Below, piece by piece: positions 43,707 to 54,564 of a stretch of DNA of 64,000 nt (within the stretch, counting starts at the first letter, position 1; every line of letters starts with the position of its first letter). The DNA is from Knufia peltigerae. Taxonomy: Eukaryota; Ascomycota; Eurotiomycetes; Chaetothyriales; Trichomeriaceae. The translations under genes were made by a program, and so were the position numbers. The notes below the pieces were generated by a model. That model did not search any database, was not told the DNA's origin, and saw nothing but the letters and a program-made list of their open reading frames with translations. The stretch covers positions 403,274 through 467,273 of the forward strand of contig JAPDRN010000012.1 of assembly GCA_030247855.1 (NCBI GenBank). Direction: 5' to 3'.

Positions 43707-44471
43707 ATGACGGCCGACACTAAGAAAATGCCCTCGCTCGCCATTCTGGATGACAATCTCTCAGTGTCCCCAGCACACTTCAGTCACATCCCATCTTCGT
43801 CCCTCAGTATAGAGGTATTCAAGAATGCTATGCCACTCCGAACTCCTGAGGACGAAGCAGCCCTGATCAAAACTCTAAAACCATTCGTGATCATCTCCAC
43901 GATGCGCGAAAGGACATCATTTCCAGGATTTCTGCTTCGCCAGCTCCCCGATCTCAAGTTGCTCCTCTGCACAGGAACTCAACTCGAGACATTCGACATG
44001 GAAGTGTCCAAAGAATTGGGACTTCCTGTCGAGGACGAATACGGTGAGAAAACCTTCCAAGTAGTCTCAAAGAAGACTCTTCTCCAGACTGCAGATGTGA
44101 TTACGATACACTACGTCCTTAGCGAGCGATCCAAGGGGATCGTCGCAGAAGAGGAGCTGTCCCTCATGAAGCCGACTGTGGTGTTCGTCAACACTTCCCG
44201 CGGACCTCTCGTAGTGGAAAGGGACCTGCTAGATTGTGCGAGCCACGGGAGCATCGCCGGTATCGCGCTCGACGTCTTCGATCAAGAGCCCTTGCGGTCT
44301 GACTCTCTCTGCTGCTCACATGATTGGGCCAAGGATGGGAGTAGCAGAGTCTTGCTGAGCCCGCACATGGGCTATGTTGAGACAGATGTCATGAACGACT
44401 TCTATGCTGGTCAAGCGGAGAGCGTTGAAAGATGGCTGGAGGGCAAGGAACTGGAGGATCGGCTTGTCTAG
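43707..44471 (+). CDS. D-2-hydroxyacid dehydrogenase-like, NAD-binding core missing
   Basis: A 254-residue frame, clearly shorter than the usual 310-350. The N-terminal substrate-domain part ends LLLCTGTQLETFDM and VSKELG. The sequence then goes directly to LPVEDEYGEKTF, which normally follows the Rossmann GxGxxG region. The C-terminal half is intact, with catalytic Arg in NTSRGPLV, Glu in DVFDQEPL and His in SPHMGYV. The roughly 90-100 residues that carry the dinucleotide-binding motif are absent, with no stop or splice site at the junction. I read it as an in-frame internal deletion, so the product probably cannot bind NAD(P)H. It may be a dying or repurposed gene. Confidence 0.82.
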   Translation: MTADTKKMPSLAILDDNLSVSPAHFSHIPSSSLSIEVFKNAMPLRTPEDEAALIKTLKPFVIISTMRERTSFPGFLLRQLPDLKLLLCTGTQLETFDMEVSKELGLPVEDEYGEKTFQVVSKKTLLQTADVITIHYVLSERSKGIVAEEELSLMKPTVVFVNTSRGPLVVERDLLDCASHGSIAGIALDVFDQEPLRSDSLCCSHDWAKDGSSRVLLSPHMGYVETDVMNDFYAGQAESVERWLEGKELEDRLV

Positions 44472-44804
44472 CTTTGCAGACAGCTGAATGTGACGGATGG
44501 AACAAGTCAGCAATTCGGGGCCCGAGTTGTGTACCCACAATTTGTTTGATGTTCTCTCGTATTGACTATGTAGATTCAGCCACGGTCACGAACACGCTGC
44601 CTAGTAAACTGGGAAAGATGCGCTTGCAACTCCCTGAACCTTGCAATATGAAGGCCCTGGAAATACGAGGCCAGTTTTCGGCATTACCAAGAGCGAAAGA
44701 GAACGTTGGGTGAGAAGTGTATCAGACAACAATCAGCATTGGATTATGTAGCATCGGGAAATACCCTGAGAAATTGTTCGACCCCTTACTAGCTGTTTCG
44801 TTCA
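44472..44804. other. Intergenic between convergent genes
   Basis: 333 bases between the dehydrogenase-like stop and the MFS stop. Nothing recognised. Confidence 0.5.
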
Positions 44805-46609
44805 TCACAGGTAGTACGTAAAATCTGGATGACGATCTCCCAGACCCTCAGGATCCAGCGATTCCACTTGCACAGATTGAGAATCGTTGCGAGCCTCGAC
44901 CTTCTTCTTGTTCTGCGACATGAGATAAAATCTCAATCCGGCCACAAAGCCGAAGTCTACGACGGCAGATCCCAGGGCGAATGCATTGCCTCGGCGGTAT
45001 AACGGCTTGTCGCTGTAGATTTGCGCAGCTACAACAACAAAACACTGTCCGACCATACCTTGGATGGCGAACAACCCCGCCCTGGCATTACGCGTTAGCA
45101 CATACCCGTTTCGACACGAAGGTTAAGTTTCTTACCTCCTGGTGAAACCGGTGATGTTACTGGTGGTCCAGGCGCTGAGCAGGATGATTCCCGGGAACGA
45201 ACCAATGCTGATCAAGAAGCAGCCGGCAAGACGAACACCCTGCACCGAGCTCGCCAGCAGGAGGATCCAGCCAGCCCCATCAAAGGACAGACATGCAAGG
45301 AGGCAGATTGCTCGTTGCTCCAACCAATCCGAAAGGTAGCCGAACGACACAGTGGAGATGGCCCCAGTGCCAAATACAGCAACGGCGAAAAGCTGCGTGT
45401 CCAGTGTCGAGTAGCCGAAAGACTTGATGATGACCGGGAGAAAGATAGACAAGCAGGCGAAGTTGATCTGGACGTAGCAGAATATGGCAGCTAGGCTTCT
45501 CGTTAGCCATTATAGTGGTCGGAGGGAGCAATATGGGTAAACTTGCTCATGAGGTTTAGGGTTGACATCCGTAAAGAGCCCGAGCAGGTGTTTGGGACGG
45601 ATCTTGGCTTCGACTTCGTTGTAGGCCTCCTTGTCCTGCGAAGTGCAATTTTCCTCTGCTCCTCGGTCCAACCCCATTTGAGCCGTTCAGGCACAGGTGG
45701 GAGGAGGAAGAATATAACGACCCCAAAGCCGATAGTGACCACGCCTGTATCTCCGAGTCAGTAGCCAACGCAAGAATCATCGGCAAATGTCTTGATCTTA
45801 TTCTCTCGTACCTTCAATGAGGAAGATCCACTTCCAAGCAGGAAGTCCATGTGCGCCATTCAGATTCTTGAAGATGCCATAGCCGACTAGACCGTTGAAG
45901 GCACCGGCCAGCGCTGAAGTCGAGAAGAACCAGGCGCCACGTGTCGCCAACTCGTTTCGCTTGTACCAAAGAGAAAGGTAGATGACACCTGCCTGAAGGA
46001 AGGCTTCTCCCATGCCCACGCCAAATCGCAAACCCGCGAGAGCGGAATAAGAATTCGCGGCGGCGCACCTAGCTATGGTCAGATGATTCCACATTTTCAC
46101 ACATCGAGTGCCAGACATACGAGGCAGTGAATGTTCCCCAGACACATAGTGCTATCCCGAGCTGAACGGGTGGCGTGACGACTCGCAGAAAGATGTCTCC
46201 AGGCAGTTGAAAGACGATGTAACCGACAGAAAACAACGAAACGATCGTACTGAGTTGGTGGGAGCTAATGTGAAGTTCCTCCGTCAAGCCAACGGATGCG
46301 GCAAAGCCAACGTCGCCGCGATCCTAAATTCGAAGTCGAGTTGAATAATAGTTGGGTACGATGCGTAGTGGGTGTTGTGCTCACCAGAGATGCTAAGAAG
46401 TACATGACCGACAGCAACGGCAGGATCCAGAGGTCGATCTTGCGCACGAAGCGCCTTTCAGCCTTGAGTTCTTCAGGGGTCTTTGGTTGCTCGGCGTGGA
46501 AAGCATGGTTTTTGGGTTTGATCAGGACATCCTCAGCAGCCACTCCAGAGAAGATCTCGAGCTGCTCAAGTTGCGCACTGGTCTCCTTGACTTTAGGGGG
46601 GATAGACAT
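44805..46609 (-). CDS. ACS-type MFS permease (allantoate permease family), possible frameshift
   Basis: Exons on the minus strand: about 46609-46385, 46323-46121, 46068-45812, 45744 to about 45550, about 45480-45136 and 45081-44805. Family marks include ERRFVRKIDLWILPLL at the start of TM1, a GVGMGEAF-type TM segment, RNELATRGAWFF and IGSFPGIILLSAW. The layout is the anion:cation symporter group, which carries organic anions such as allantoate, nicotinate or carboxylates. Near 45638 the family-like frame (EAYNEVEAKIRPK) is one base out of phase with the preceding IALRR segment, and the frame seems to return at the next intron. This could be a sequencing error or a real mutation. Organic-acid transport fits the neighbouring PrpF/PrpD pair. 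Confidence 0.82.
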
Positions 46610-47342
46610 GTCTGCTTGCCGCAAACTGAGGAGACGGGAGCAAGATGCTGTTTGTGCTGCCTTGGCAATGGCTCCAGGTCTTCGTAGGGGCTGTTGTGGA
46701 GAGATCTCTGGGGATATCAGAGAAAGAGAATAGGTAAGATATATGCTGTTGAGCAAAACGCCTAGAAGGTCCGGCTAGTTTAATCGCAATTGCTTCGTAA
46801 CCCTCATTGGCGAGTACTGCCCGGAGTATCGGCCACATTGACTTTTCCGCATGATACCGAAAGCGAGTCTAGCCAGCTCCAATACTCTGGTTTTGACCCC
46901 GGATGGGGAAGGAACGAGGGGACCCATGGGGCGAGAGATTGACTGTTTCGGCCTATTCGGCCACCACGTGTGGCAGTATCGTTATTAATTTTTGGTCTGG
47001 ACAATAAGGCACGGACGTTCCGGGCTGGAAACCAAGTAGAGCACCACATCTCATCTTTGATGTGGCCATTCCTGTCTGGTCTGCCCAGTCAGCAAGCTTA
47101 TCTTGTAATGGCGGAGATTGTTTCTTTGTTGCAGTGCTCGGGTTCGGCTCTGGAAGATGCAAACAGTAGACTACGCTCCCTGCCAGTGACTGGAGTCGAT
47201 AATACCTGAGGTTCTAGATTGCGGGCATAGGCCCTGCGTTCTCGTCACCCTACTACGACAGCGGGTACATGTAAAATCAGAGCTCACACCTGGCTGCAAC
47301 CGATCTCAAGAGTGGACTCAACAAGGATGGTTTTTGTTATTG
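46610..47342. other. Intergenic, promoter side of MFS permease
   Basis: 733 bases between the MFS start and the PrpF stop (both minus). Short frames only; nothing recognised. Confidence 0.5.
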
Positions 47343-48584
47343 CTACGTCTGCGCAGGCCCAGCCCAGACTCTTTGGGGAACGAAAACAGTTCCCGTCATG
47401 ATCCGCCTTGATGTCCGCTCAAGTGACAATGTTTCATACTCTTTGCCCTTCGCTCTCGCCTCTTTGCTGCTCCTCTTTACATGTACAGGCATCGCTCCTG
47501 CTGGGTGGCTAATCCGCAGCACGTTGCTCCGCTTGCTGCTATCGCTCATCTGTTTCGAGACTACTGATCCTTCCACACGGCTAGCTGCCGCCAGGCAGAC
47601 TGCTCCAGTACCGGGCATGGTGTCGTGGCAGCGGTTGGAGAGCATGACTCGGGCGGTGATGTCGACATCGTCGCGGGATGGAGGAGCTACCAAAATGACA
47701 AAGGGCAAGCCAGGACATTGCTCGTCCACGAGTTCCCAGTCTTTGCACTGTCCGATGAGCTGCGTACCCTTTCCGCGAAGTTCTTTGAGACTGGCCACCG
47801 CTCCGCTGTTTTTCGTGATTTGGCCGGCTGTCTCTGAGCCGGTCAATCCAACATCTATTGCGCGGACGAAGATTGAATAATTTCCTATGTCGCAGATGGA
47901 AATCTCAACATCCTTGCCGTCCACTATGATATGGTCAATCACGTTACCCGAGGGTAGAAGGCCCCTTGCAATGTGTCCTCCTAGAGTCTGTAACGTATTA
48001 GCACCGTAAAAGGCCGGGTTGCTACTGTTGAGTATACTAACATTACTGTAGTCCATCAATATCGGCGAACCTGTGCCCAGAACTCCTGCGATACGTGATC
48101 CACCTGTAGCGAGTGAGTATCCGGTGGTCGGATCGACCACAATGTGAGAAATGAGGATGCTCTTCGTGTTGGTGTTGAAGATGCGGACTTCTCGTGCTGT
48201 CAAGCTCTCGTCAGTGCTGTACCCTTTGCGGACAATTTTGACAAGTCCCTCGTCTAGAGCGAAAGGACCGACTGCTGAAGATATGTTTCCACAGTTGCCT
48301 TGGTAAGACACTTTGTCTTCATCAGGTAAGACCTGGACGAAAGTAAAATCGATGTCTGCATCTTCGCGGCTGGAGGGTTTGATAAGAGTAATTTTCGAAG
48401 TGTGCGTTGTCGCCCCGCCCATGCCATCGATCTGGTGTGCATCAGGTGTCCCCATCAATCGCTTGAAAACCGTGTCTCTGAGGGGTCCCGGAGCAGGGAG
48501 ATCCTTTTCGTAGAAGAAAAGGGCCTTTGATGTCCCACCACGGATATAGGCGCAGGGGATCCCATACTGGTCAACATGAGCCAT
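47343..48584 (-). CDS. PrpF-family isomerase/tautomerase
   Basis: Intronless, 413 residues from MAHVDQYG. Conserved elements are AYIRGGTSKALFF at the start, DGMGGATTHTSK, the active-site segment YQGNCGN followed by SAVGPFALDEGLV, GSRIAGVLGTG, and the matching C-terminal site MPGTGAVCLAAASRV. The family includes 2-methylaconitate cis-trans isomerase, aconitate delta-isomerase of Ustilago (Adi1) and oxalomesaconate tautomerase (GalD); all move a double bond in an unsaturated tricarboxylic acid. The exact substrate is not determined by sequence. It is divergent from a PrpD-family gene. Confidence 0.92.
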   Translation of the reverse strand: MAHVDQYGIPCAYIRGGTSKALFFYEKDLPAPGPLRDTVFKRLMGTPDAHQIDGMGGATTHTSKITLIKPSSREDADIDFTFVQVLPDEDKVSYQGNCGNISSAVGPFALDEGLVKIVRKGYSTDESLTAREVRIFNTNTKSILISHIVVDPTTGYSLATGGSRIAGVLGTGSPILMDYSNVSILNSSNPAFYGANTLQTLGGHIARGLLPSGNVIDHIIVDGKDVEISICDIGNYSIFVRAIDVGLTGSETAGQITKNSGAVASLKELRGKGTQLIGQCKDWELVDEQCPGLPFVILVAPPSRDDVDITARVMLSNRCHDTMPGTGAVCLAAASRVEGSVVSKQMSDSSKRSNVLRISHPAGAMPVHVKRSSKEARAKGKEYETLSLERTSRRIMTGTVFVPQRVWAGPAQT

Positions 48585-49147
48585 GATCAGGAGTCTTTGA
48601 TAGAGTGAAGAATGCACGAATCCTGGACTTGGCCAGTTTCAAGGTCCGGAGGGTTTGCCAGGATGCATAACTACATGCTCGGTCACGATCGGCCAAGCAC
48701 ATGACGCTGTGTTCGCTGGAAGGCCGGAGTCGGGTTCGGACGGCCAAAAATGCGTCTGTGCTGCCTCCATGGTTGAAGTCGAATTATCCAAAGTTGTGGC
48801 AAATGAGTGGTGCCGAGTACGTTCATCCGGATAAAAACGAGGTTGGCTGTTTGGTTGTGTGCTGCCGCTCGTGCTCACGACCAGACAATAGGTGGATCTC
48901 GGCATTCGTAATGGACATTCGGACGCGAAGCTGTTGACGGGGACGCCGAGTGCTCGCCGACGTCTTCCGTATAGCTGCAATACTTCAGTAAATGGTTTTG
49001 GTACATCTATGAGCGTCCGCCTGCGCGGACTATCCGTATTATCGGCTTCGACCAAGTTTGCTTCCGTGAGATTGATTAGCTTAACCCTTTTGTTTCACTG
49101 ATACTAGCGGGAGACGCAAGAACTTTGGAATCCGAGTGCAGAGAAAG
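48585..49147. promoter_or_regulatory. Shared divergent promoter PrpF / PrpD
   Basis: 563 bases between starts. It contains a perfect inverted repeat near 49015-49030 and several GC-rich CGG/CCG triplets, as expected for a zinc-cluster regulator target. No coding frame is convincing. Confidence 0.55.
49015..49030. promoter_or_regulatory. Candidate zinc-cluster operator (inverted repeat)
   Basis: GTCCGC, four bases CTGC, then GCGGAC: a perfect palindrome with CCG-N6-CGG inside, 118-133 bases upstream of the PrpD start. The Zn2Cys6 gene at 51582 is a possible binder (inference). Confidence 0.45.
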
Positions 49148-50557
49148 ATGGTCGCCAAGGGAAAAGATATGACGCTCGAGGCGATTGCTGACTTCGTCGT
49201 TAAGACACAGGAGGAGGAACCCCCTTCCGATGCCATCGCAATCGCCACGCATGTCCTGCTAGACACGCTCGCCTGCGTCTACGCAGGCATGCAATGCCCC
49301 GGAGCTCGAGCTGCAGCTTCCATTTCAGACCTACCATGCAGCCCAAAGGACGCGGGCACCGTCATTGGCAGCACCGAACCTACGACAGTGGAGATGGCCG
49401 CGTTCTGGAACTCCTGCATGCTGCGTTATGCCGACACAAACGACTCTCTCACTGCGGGCCACCCGAGCGACATGCTGGGACCTCTCATCGCCATCGCAGG
49501 TGCACGCGAGACGAGCGGCCCTGTCTTGCTCAAAGGCATCGCTGTTGCATACGAAGTCTTCCATCTTCTGATGCTGCACCATAGGGGCTACCACAAGCAT
49601 AAGGGGGCGCTAGTCGACAACCTGTCGTTCGACCAGGGGTTCTTCATGGCCACAGGAGCGGCGGCTGGCATCGCCTGTATGCTGAAATACGACCACACCC
49701 GTACCAAGACAGCCGTATCTCTGGCTGGTTGTAATGGGTTGCCGCTTCGAGCAGGTCGCGCTGGCGAGCTCTCAAACTACAAAGGCGTTGCCACCGCCGT
49801 AAGCTCTCGCGCTGCCGTTTTCTCCTGCCAGCTCGCAGAGGCTGGCCTCACCGGTCCATCTCATCCCTTTGAAGGCCGGCATGGATACATTGAGATTATG
49901 GAAGGAAAGGCTGGACCGATGAAACTTCAGCCCTTTGGCACATGGGCCGTGAAGCGGACCAACTTCAAATACTTTCCCTCCACAGCCAACACACAGATCG
50001 CAATCTGGTGTGCAAAAGAGTTGCGCGAAGAACTGGATGTGTCCCAAGTCCGTGAGATTATGCTGCATACTTCTCGCTTTCTGTGGCATGAGTCTGGCAG
50101 CGAGCCGGCTAAATGGGCACCCATGACGCACGAGACCGCGGACCACAGCCTCCCTTACACATTCACGATGGGGCTACTGGACGGAAACGTGAACCTGGAG
50201 ACATACAGTGACGAGATGTTGGCTAGCGACAGATGGCGCACGTTGATCAAGAAGATCAAGGTCCAAGTCGACGATAAATTTGAAACGGAGTGGCCTGAAG
50301 TCATCCAGATACGGGCGACGGTAACAATGGCTGATGGAAGCACGAAAGAGCACTACTCACGCGACCCCAAAGGCCACTGGCTCAACCCTTTCAGCCGCGA
50401 GGACATCAGAGCCAAGTTCAAGAATTTGGCATACCCCATTCTCGGCTCAAGTACGGACAGTATATTCGACCATGCTGAAACTATCGCAGAGAGCAAGAAT
50501 TGCAAAACCTTTTTTGAGGTATTTGCTACGAAGAGTACTCGAGTCCCTACAGTATGA
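49148..50557 (+). CDS. MmgE/PrpD-family dehydratase or decarboxylase
   Basis: Intronless, 469 residues. It shows the family opening ATHVLLDTLACVYAG, the active-site stretch MLRYADTNDS followed by GHPSDMLG, and AYEVFHLL, and ends SREDIRAKFKNLAYP. The family contains 2-methylcitrate dehydratase, cis-aconitate decarboxylase (itaconate-forming) and maleidride-pathway enzymes. The HPSD with DTND arrangement is closer to the dehydratase branch than to CadA, so itaconate production is uncertain. No mitochondrial targeting peptide is obvious. An alternative in-frame start is at 49169. Paired with PrpF head-to-head. Confidence 0.92.
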   Translation: MVAKGKDMTLEAIADFVVKTQEEEPPSDAIAIATHVLLDTLACVYAGMQCPGARAAASISDLPCSPKDAGTVIGSTEPTTVEMAAFWNSCMLRYADTNDSLTAGHPSDMLGPLIAIAGARETSGPVLLKGIAVAYEVFHLLMLHHRGYHKHKGALVDNLSFDQGFFMATGAAAGIACMLKYDHTRTKTAVSLAGCNGLPLRAGRAGELSNYKGVATAVSSRAAVFSCQLAEAGLTGPSHPFEGRHGYIEIMEGKAGPMKLQPFGTWAVKRTNFKYFPSTANTQIAIWCAKELREELDVSQVREIMLHTSRFLWHESGSEPAKWAPMTHETADHSLPYTFTMGLLDGNVNLETYSDEMLASDRWRTLIKKIKVQVDDKFETEWPEVIQIRATVTMADGSTKEHYSRDPKGHWLNPFSREDIRAKFKNLAYPILGSSTDSIFDHAETIAESKNCKTFFEVFATKSTRVPTV

Positions 50558-51581
50558 GGAGTAGTTTCCTCTGCAGCACGCTAAGAACAACGAGTGAGAA
50601 TACAGATAGTGCAAGTATCAACGCTGAAGTAAGATTCCCTGCATCGGCCGCCCATTATACCTGTCGTCACCTGTAAGGTTAACATGAAAATGGATCAACA
50701 GGACCGGAAAAGCAGCGAACGGAACTATCGTGACCTTTGTATACGGCTTGCTACCTTCGGCAGTAGTAATGAAAAGTCTAGGCGACTCTCCCCTGCCGAG
50801 TGCATGTAATATTCCCTTTTCTCAACACCAGCACAAACAAGCCCAGCGGTAGTAGCAATGGTGTTATCTGGCATCGTTGAAAGTCATCGCAAGTAGCACA
50901 GAGATTGTGTTAGATTGATTCTGCCAAAGCACTACTTAGAGACATTCATTTCGCCAAAGTTCTCAAGCGCGTGGGCGTGTTCTAGCTCTGCTGTACAGAA
51001 TAGCACGGGGGGATAAAACGCCCCGCGGCTTACCCTTCTTGGGGCGTCCTCCAAGGTATCGCCACCCTGTGCTGTGATCCCGTAGCACCCGAGCCAGAGT
51101 GCTCCAGGGTGGTTTGACTAAAAAGGTTTCGTCGCTATCAACACCCAGTTGAAGCAGCTCCGCCCATCGGCTCCAGCAAAACGAGCCTTTGAAATAGAAT
51201 TTGGGATCCCTCGTACTTCGTAGTGCCGGCCGCAAGGTAGAAGATTCGTACAATTTCACCGGCCTCGACTGTCAGTCGTCTGGATCGTTTCGCATTAATA
51301 TTTCACATATCGCACTGCGATCGAGGGTCATAAAGTTTAATCGTGATGCAACTGCAAGCAAGCAGATACAGATTCATGCCAACAAAAAAGGGCACTTGTG
51401 GGTTCCGCCCCCGCACGGCATGTGTCAGAAAGTCCCCCATGCTGTCTCAAATAAGAGTAGTTGTTTTCCGGGTTTGCGAGCGACCTGTTCCTTCTTGTAA
51501 CCTCATCTTCAGTTTCTGTTGTGGCGTGTCTCCGTCATCCGGACTCATTTCACTAGCTACACCGCGACCTCAATGTTGCCC
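50558..51581. other. Intergenic upstream of Zn2Cys6 gene
   Basis: About 1 kb without a supported gene. It includes the PrpD 3' UTR and the regulator promoter. Confidence 0.5.
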
Positions 51582-54007
51582 ATGACGAATTGTGGCGACA
51601 GACCCAGGCAGGCATCCAACGTGCTAGGCCGAAATAGGGCGTGCAATGCCTGTCGCCAGCACAAAGTATGTCCAGTTTAAATGATGAGTGGAGGTGACAT
51701 CTAAGCGACTGACACTGCATGTACTTTACAGCTCCGCTGCGATGGTCGTGACGAAAATGGCGGATCCTGCTCTAGATGTCGCAAGATGCATCGAAAATGC
51801 GTCATTACACCGAACCTCCAGCGCCGTAACCGTCAAACGTATGTCCATTTCACATCCATTCGGCGTCCTCAAGATTGGACCTTTAAAGCGCACTAACGCC
51901 CTGCTACTACAGTAAAGCTGAGTTGGAGCTGGAAATAAGTAGGCTTCGTGAGCAGGTCACGTCGTTGCCCCAAAATGTCCCGCCGGTTGAGTGTGCCGCC
52001 ACCTCTACTGCGTTTGTAGATAGACAGTCCAGCGTCATCTCAACAGACTCTAACCAAGATCTCGTAGCGGGCCAAGAGCCCGCCACCATCGAAACAGAAA
52101 CAGTCTGTGCGAACATGGTCGCCCCTGGAATCTTCCATCAAGAAGCCGGTCATAACTCCATGGCAGAAGCTGGCGGGCTAAAGCAGTTGAGCCAGATCGG
52201 CCGTTCAAATGCGACATACGTCACACACACCAGCACTTGTTATACTTCCAAAGGAAAGGAACCTTCTTATCAAGATACAGATGCAAGTTCAAGCACAAGT
52301 AAATACGTCCCGCGAACGATAGCGGGTAGGGAGTTCAGTGCCAGTAAACTTGCGGACTGTATCTCTTGGTAAGTTTTTCACTCACACGGGACTTGCATCA
52401 ATTATGTCCTTTCCTCACATAAGTAACAGCTTTTTCTCATCCTACGCGCAAAACGTTCCCGGCTTAGTTGATACGCTTAATGACCCAATGCACCTCTTCA
52501 TCTACTCCGAGTTTCTCTTTTGGACCATCGTCTACATCGGTTCCAGAAAATTCACCAAAGACCCGACCATCGTTGAGTTTCTCGCCAAACCCCTGGGGAT
52601 CCTCGCACAGCAGTGTTTATTTGAGCCTGATCAAGCCATTCCCAGTATCCAAGCTGCCATTCTTATCTGTCTCTGGCCCTTGCCGGACGACACCAACTGT
52701 GCGCTCCGTTCGCATGCCATGGCTGGAGCTGCCATGCAACTGGCACTGCAGAAGGGCCTGCCATTTGCCTCAAGAAAGCAGGACTTCTTTCGAATTCCTC
52801 TAGGGCAGTCTGAAAAGGATGAGACATTTCGTGCCAGGCTCTGGGCCTATTGCGTCATGGTATTCCAGGGGTAGGAACACTTTGTCACTGCCATGTACCG
52901 TCTAACAGCCAAAACAGTGGTAATATTTATGACGGATTTCTCTGCACGATGGGCGTGGATACAATCCATCTCGATCGAAATCTGTCGGTTTTTAGTGACT
53001 TTTCTCCGCTAGTCGCATACCAGTATCAGCTCCATCACATTCACGTTGAGGCTATCACTGCTATACTCAACGTCATGGACCCTGTTACCAACAAACATGA
53101 TCATCTCCTTAACTCATTGGTTAATCAATTCGATAACGAAGCTCAACGCGTTGTCTGCGAGCCCGAGGACAATTTGAGTAGGTACGCCCACAACCCGCGT
53201 CGCCGCCTGCGATTGCTAATAACATGAACGCAGCCTGCCATGCTCTGGCCAGTGTCCGACTACTCATACGAGCATTTCACTTTTTCAGTGCGCCAAATTC
53301 ACAGCGCAATTCGGGCATCCTGCAAGCGTACTTCATCGCGTGCGAAGTCATCAAGATCGCGTCTCAACTGGATCACAGCAGCGACTTTGGCCTATACTGT
53401 ACCAGCATGCAATACCGGGTACTGGCTCTGTCGGCTGTCATAATTCTTCGCGTCCTTCGAAGCAGCCTCGGTGCACAGGTTGATGCAGACGCGGGAGAAA
53501 GCATAGTATTTGAGGCAATTCGTCTCGCCAGGCGACGCAGCATCCGAAACGACGATCTCGAAGCTCGGAATGCGTTAAGACTGACGCAGCTATGGTCGTC
53601 TGACCGAGCTTTTTTGTACAGGGACGGTACGCGCGATGGCCTGCGGCTTCTACTCCATGCCCGTTTAGTGAGTTTACGAAGTCATTAAGGTGGTCCGAGC
53701 TATATCGCTAATTATCCCGTATCAGAGTATGAGTGTCTACTTCGATCTGCATTGGTGGTGGAATGCGGAATTTGGAGGTAAGTCTAACCCATATCTCGAG
53801 CCAAAAGACGGGCAGCAACCATTGGATCCAGCAGATACATCAACAGCAAATGCCGTGGCTATCCAAAATGTCATTGAGGGCCGGGAAACCATGGGTCTGA
53901 CGGGTTCAGAGTCGCTCGAAAACGCGACTTTCTTCGGAGACTTACCGGACTGGAACTGGGAAGAGCTTCAAGATGGACTATTACATTCGTTGACAATGGC
54001 TATATAG
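51582..54007 (+). CDS. Zn(II)2Cys6 transcription factor with coiled linker
   Basis: Multi-exon (about seven exons). The first exon encodes NRACNACRQHK; after an intron from 51666 the cluster completes as LRCDGRDENGGSC, SRCRKMHRKC. An intron at 51839 follows. A predicted coiled coil comes next (AELELEISRLREQV), then the fungal regulatory domain with FLFWTIVYIGSRKF, IQAAILICLWPLP and SHAMAGAAMQLALQKG. The ending ENATFFGDLPDWNWEEL is an acidic-hydrophobic stretch usable as an activation domain. An in-frame ATG at 51573 is an alternative start. It sits beside PrpD and is the likely local regulator of the PrpF/PrpD set (inference). Confidence 0.85.
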
Positions 54008-54564
54008 TTAGTAAAGCTATTACTTTATCAGTTAAATTAGTCACCCAGATCGTCAAAGTTTATGCTTGCGCCCCGGTCAACGAAGGGTTTGCTCGCTATC
54101 TGACCTCGTAGGTGGTGATGACACCTTGGAGCCTGCAGACTTGAGAAGTAGCGCAGTATTGATGATGCGATAACTCGCGCTGCGTTTGCCCTAAAAAAGT
54201 CCAATTGTTTCATAGGTGACTACACAAACATTGTCGTACGCTATTGATAGAAAGCCTGAAACCTTTTAGCAGCCGGCGATCAGCATTGAGAAGTGAGGCT
54301 GAGATTGCAGATCTTCGTATGCTTAACGAAGCAACGAATCACGAAGTAGGTGGTTTCATTATAGAGAAGCGTAGCGAATACCTGTGATCGAGGAGTGGAC
54401 TGCACCGGTTAAGGCGGGCCAAGGCAAAGTATTTACATAAAATAAGGCGCACACCTGGAAGCCGATTTTGTCTAGAAGGCATCGCACTATTTAAAACGGT
54501 CTATCTTCAACACCACATCTCGGTTCTCTCTGATCAGAGAATATCAGCTGTTACGTCTACAAAT
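54008..54564. promoter_or_regulatory. Promoter region of aspartic protease
   Basis: 557 bases without a gene. A TATA-like TATTTAAAA lies at about 54489, roughly 75 bases upstream of the start. Confidence 0.5.
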
